From: an uncultured Lachnospiraceae bacterium
GTDB taxonomy: Bacteria > Bacillota > Clostridia > Lachnospirales > Lachnospiraceae
Reading direction: 5' to 3'
DNA length: 6,269 nt
Assembly: GCA_934402515.1 (NCBI GenBank)
Contig: CAKRTZ010000082.1
Location: 1-6,269 of the forward strand
A model generated the notes under the pieces. The model worked only from the letters and a program-made list of their open reading frames with translations, was not told where the DNA came from and did no database searches. Of this stretch, positions 5,814-6,269 are shown piece after piece; the first letter of the stretch is position 1; every line of letters begins with the position of its first letter. Made by a program: the position numbers and the translations under genes.

Positions 5814-6113
5814 ACCTATAAGATGTGTTTTATAGTGTCACTTATAGGTAGTGCCCATGGGGCTAATGTCAGGGCAACCTATAAACCTGAATTTGCTGCC
5901 TGTCTTATAGGTCATTTTTGCAGATATTTAAGGGAAATTAACCTATAAGGCTGTGCTAGTGAAAACCTTATGGGTTGCATGTGCTGAGTTTTGCTCTCAA
6001 TAAGTGAAAAATTGACCTATAAGGTAGCCTTTATTGCATTGTTATAGGTTGGATATGGCTTAGTGAAAGGACAGGCAACCTATAGGATAAGACTTGTATG
6101 TATCCTTATAGGT
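5814..6113. repeat. Array of five inverted repeats, arms ACCTATAAG / CTTATAGGT
   Basis: Five units each consist of a 9-base left arm ACCTATAAG and a right arm that is its reverse complement, CTTATAGGT, around 17-18 unconserved bases. Units are at 5814-5849, 5877-5912, 5941-5975, 6015-6049 and 6078-6113; all are 35 or 36 bp. Gaps between units are 27, 28, 39 and 28 bases, so starts repeat at 63, 64, 74 and 63. Small arm changes occur: ACCTATAAA in unit 2, CTTATGGGT in unit 3, GTTATAGGT in unit 4, ACCTATAGG in unit 5. Some stems extend by further bases, for example AACCTATAAGG with CCTTATGGGTT in unit 3. The stretch contains no credible gene. Function is unknown; possibilities are protein-binding half-sites in alternating orientation, DNA or RNA hairpins, or a mobile short repeat. 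Confidence 0.9.
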
Positions 6114-6164
6114 TAGTAGTCAGGAAAGGGGATTTAGGAATTTAGAAATCCTGTAAAAATTGTG

Positions 6165-6192
6165 TTGACATCCCTGGAAAAGTGTGTATAAT
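6165..6192 (+). promoter_or_regulatory. Consensus vegetative promoter of the next transcription unit
   Basis: TTGACA (6165-6170) and TATAAT (6187-6192) both match the housekeeping consensus exactly, with a 16-base spacer. Transcription would start near 6199-6200. The promoter lies 52 bases after the last repeat unit and reads out of the right end of the window. Confidence 0.9.
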
Positions 6193-6207
6193 TTAAAACA
6201 TAGAAAA

Positions 6208-6224
6208 CCTACGAAAAAAGTAGG
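6208..6224 (+). promoter_or_regulatory. 5' UTR stem-loop right after the transcription start
   Basis: CCTAC (6208-6212) and GTAGG (6220-6224) form a five-pair stem around the loop GAAAAAA, about eight bases from the predicted RNA 5' end. The right arm and following bases (6219-6228) are identical to positions 1-10, so the operon at the left of the window probably starts with the same hairpin. It may protect the 5' end or take part in leader folding; neither is shown. Confidence 0.55.
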
Positions 6225-6261
6225 AAATGAAAAAAACGAGCGAAAACACATAAAACGAAAC

Positions 6262-6269
6262 AAGGAGGA
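6262..6269 (+). promoter_or_regulatory. Ribosome binding site at the window edge
   Basis: AAGGAGGA is a near-perfect Shine-Dalgarno sequence, cut off at the window end; a start codon is expected within about ten bases. Together with the preceding AAAC it repeats the site in front of the Cys/Met leader peptide (12-22), so the first ORF downstream may be another short leader. Confidence 0.7.

Noticed and set aside
5814..6113. CRISPR array, since 36-bp units are separated by about 28-bp gaps.
   Set aside because: Only the 9-base arms are conserved; the 17-18 bases inside each unit differ completely. A CRISPR repeat would be conserved throughout, and no cas genes are visible.
6227..6253. Eight-codon ORF (MKKTSENT) in the right-hand 5' UTR as a possible leader peptide.
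   Set aside because: The ATG follows the hairpin directly with no properly spaced ribosome binding site, and the matching left-hand leader has ATA instead of ATG at this point.

Overview
The window looks like chromosomal DNA from a low-to-moderate GC Gram-positive anaerobe, probably a clostridial gut bacterium of the Lachnospiraceae type. This is inferred from the very strong AGGAGG ribosome binding sites, a consensus sigma-A-type promoter, U-tailed intrinsic terminators and a Gram-positive style lipoprotein signal. The species cannot be named from sequence alone.

Layout: positions 1-216 are the tail of a 5' leader. It encodes a 27-residue leader peptide whose first 12 residues are MMMMCCCSMCMC, and it ends in an intrinsic terminator (151-173) just before the first structural gene. 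The Cys codons can pair with the end of the leader ORF (44-54 with 104-114, 11 bp). The end of the leader ORF can instead pair with the terminator region (104-108 with 156-160). This is the classical layout of ribosome-mediated transcription attenuation.

Positions 217-5737 hold six co-directional genes. The first (217-1878) is a lipoprotein made of two solute-binding domains: an N-terminal family 3 domain resembling the cysteine-binding protein CjaA, and a C-terminal MetQ/NlpA methionine-binding domain. A hairpin (1894-1934) follows it. Next come metN and metI (methionine ABC importer), then two HisM/GlnP-type permeases and a GlnQ/HisP-type ATPase (polar amino acid importer, here inferred to take cysteine or cystine). 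The operon ends at a terminator (5755-5800).

Positions 5814-6113 hold no gene but an array of five 35-36 bp inverted repeats with ACCTATAAG / CTTATAGGT arms, at a period of about 63-64 bp with one longer interval. After it comes a consensus promoter (6165-6192) and a 5' UTR whose end (6219-6269) shares two short blocks with the start of the window. The next transcription unit, outside the window, may therefore carry a related leader.

Taken together: a sulfur amino acid uptake operon in which one lipid-anchored protein appears to collect both cysteine and methionine for two different ABC importers, under a leader peptide built almost only of the two amino acids imported. The leader, the fused receptor and the gene order support each other. 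The functional claims are inferences from sequence and family knowledge.
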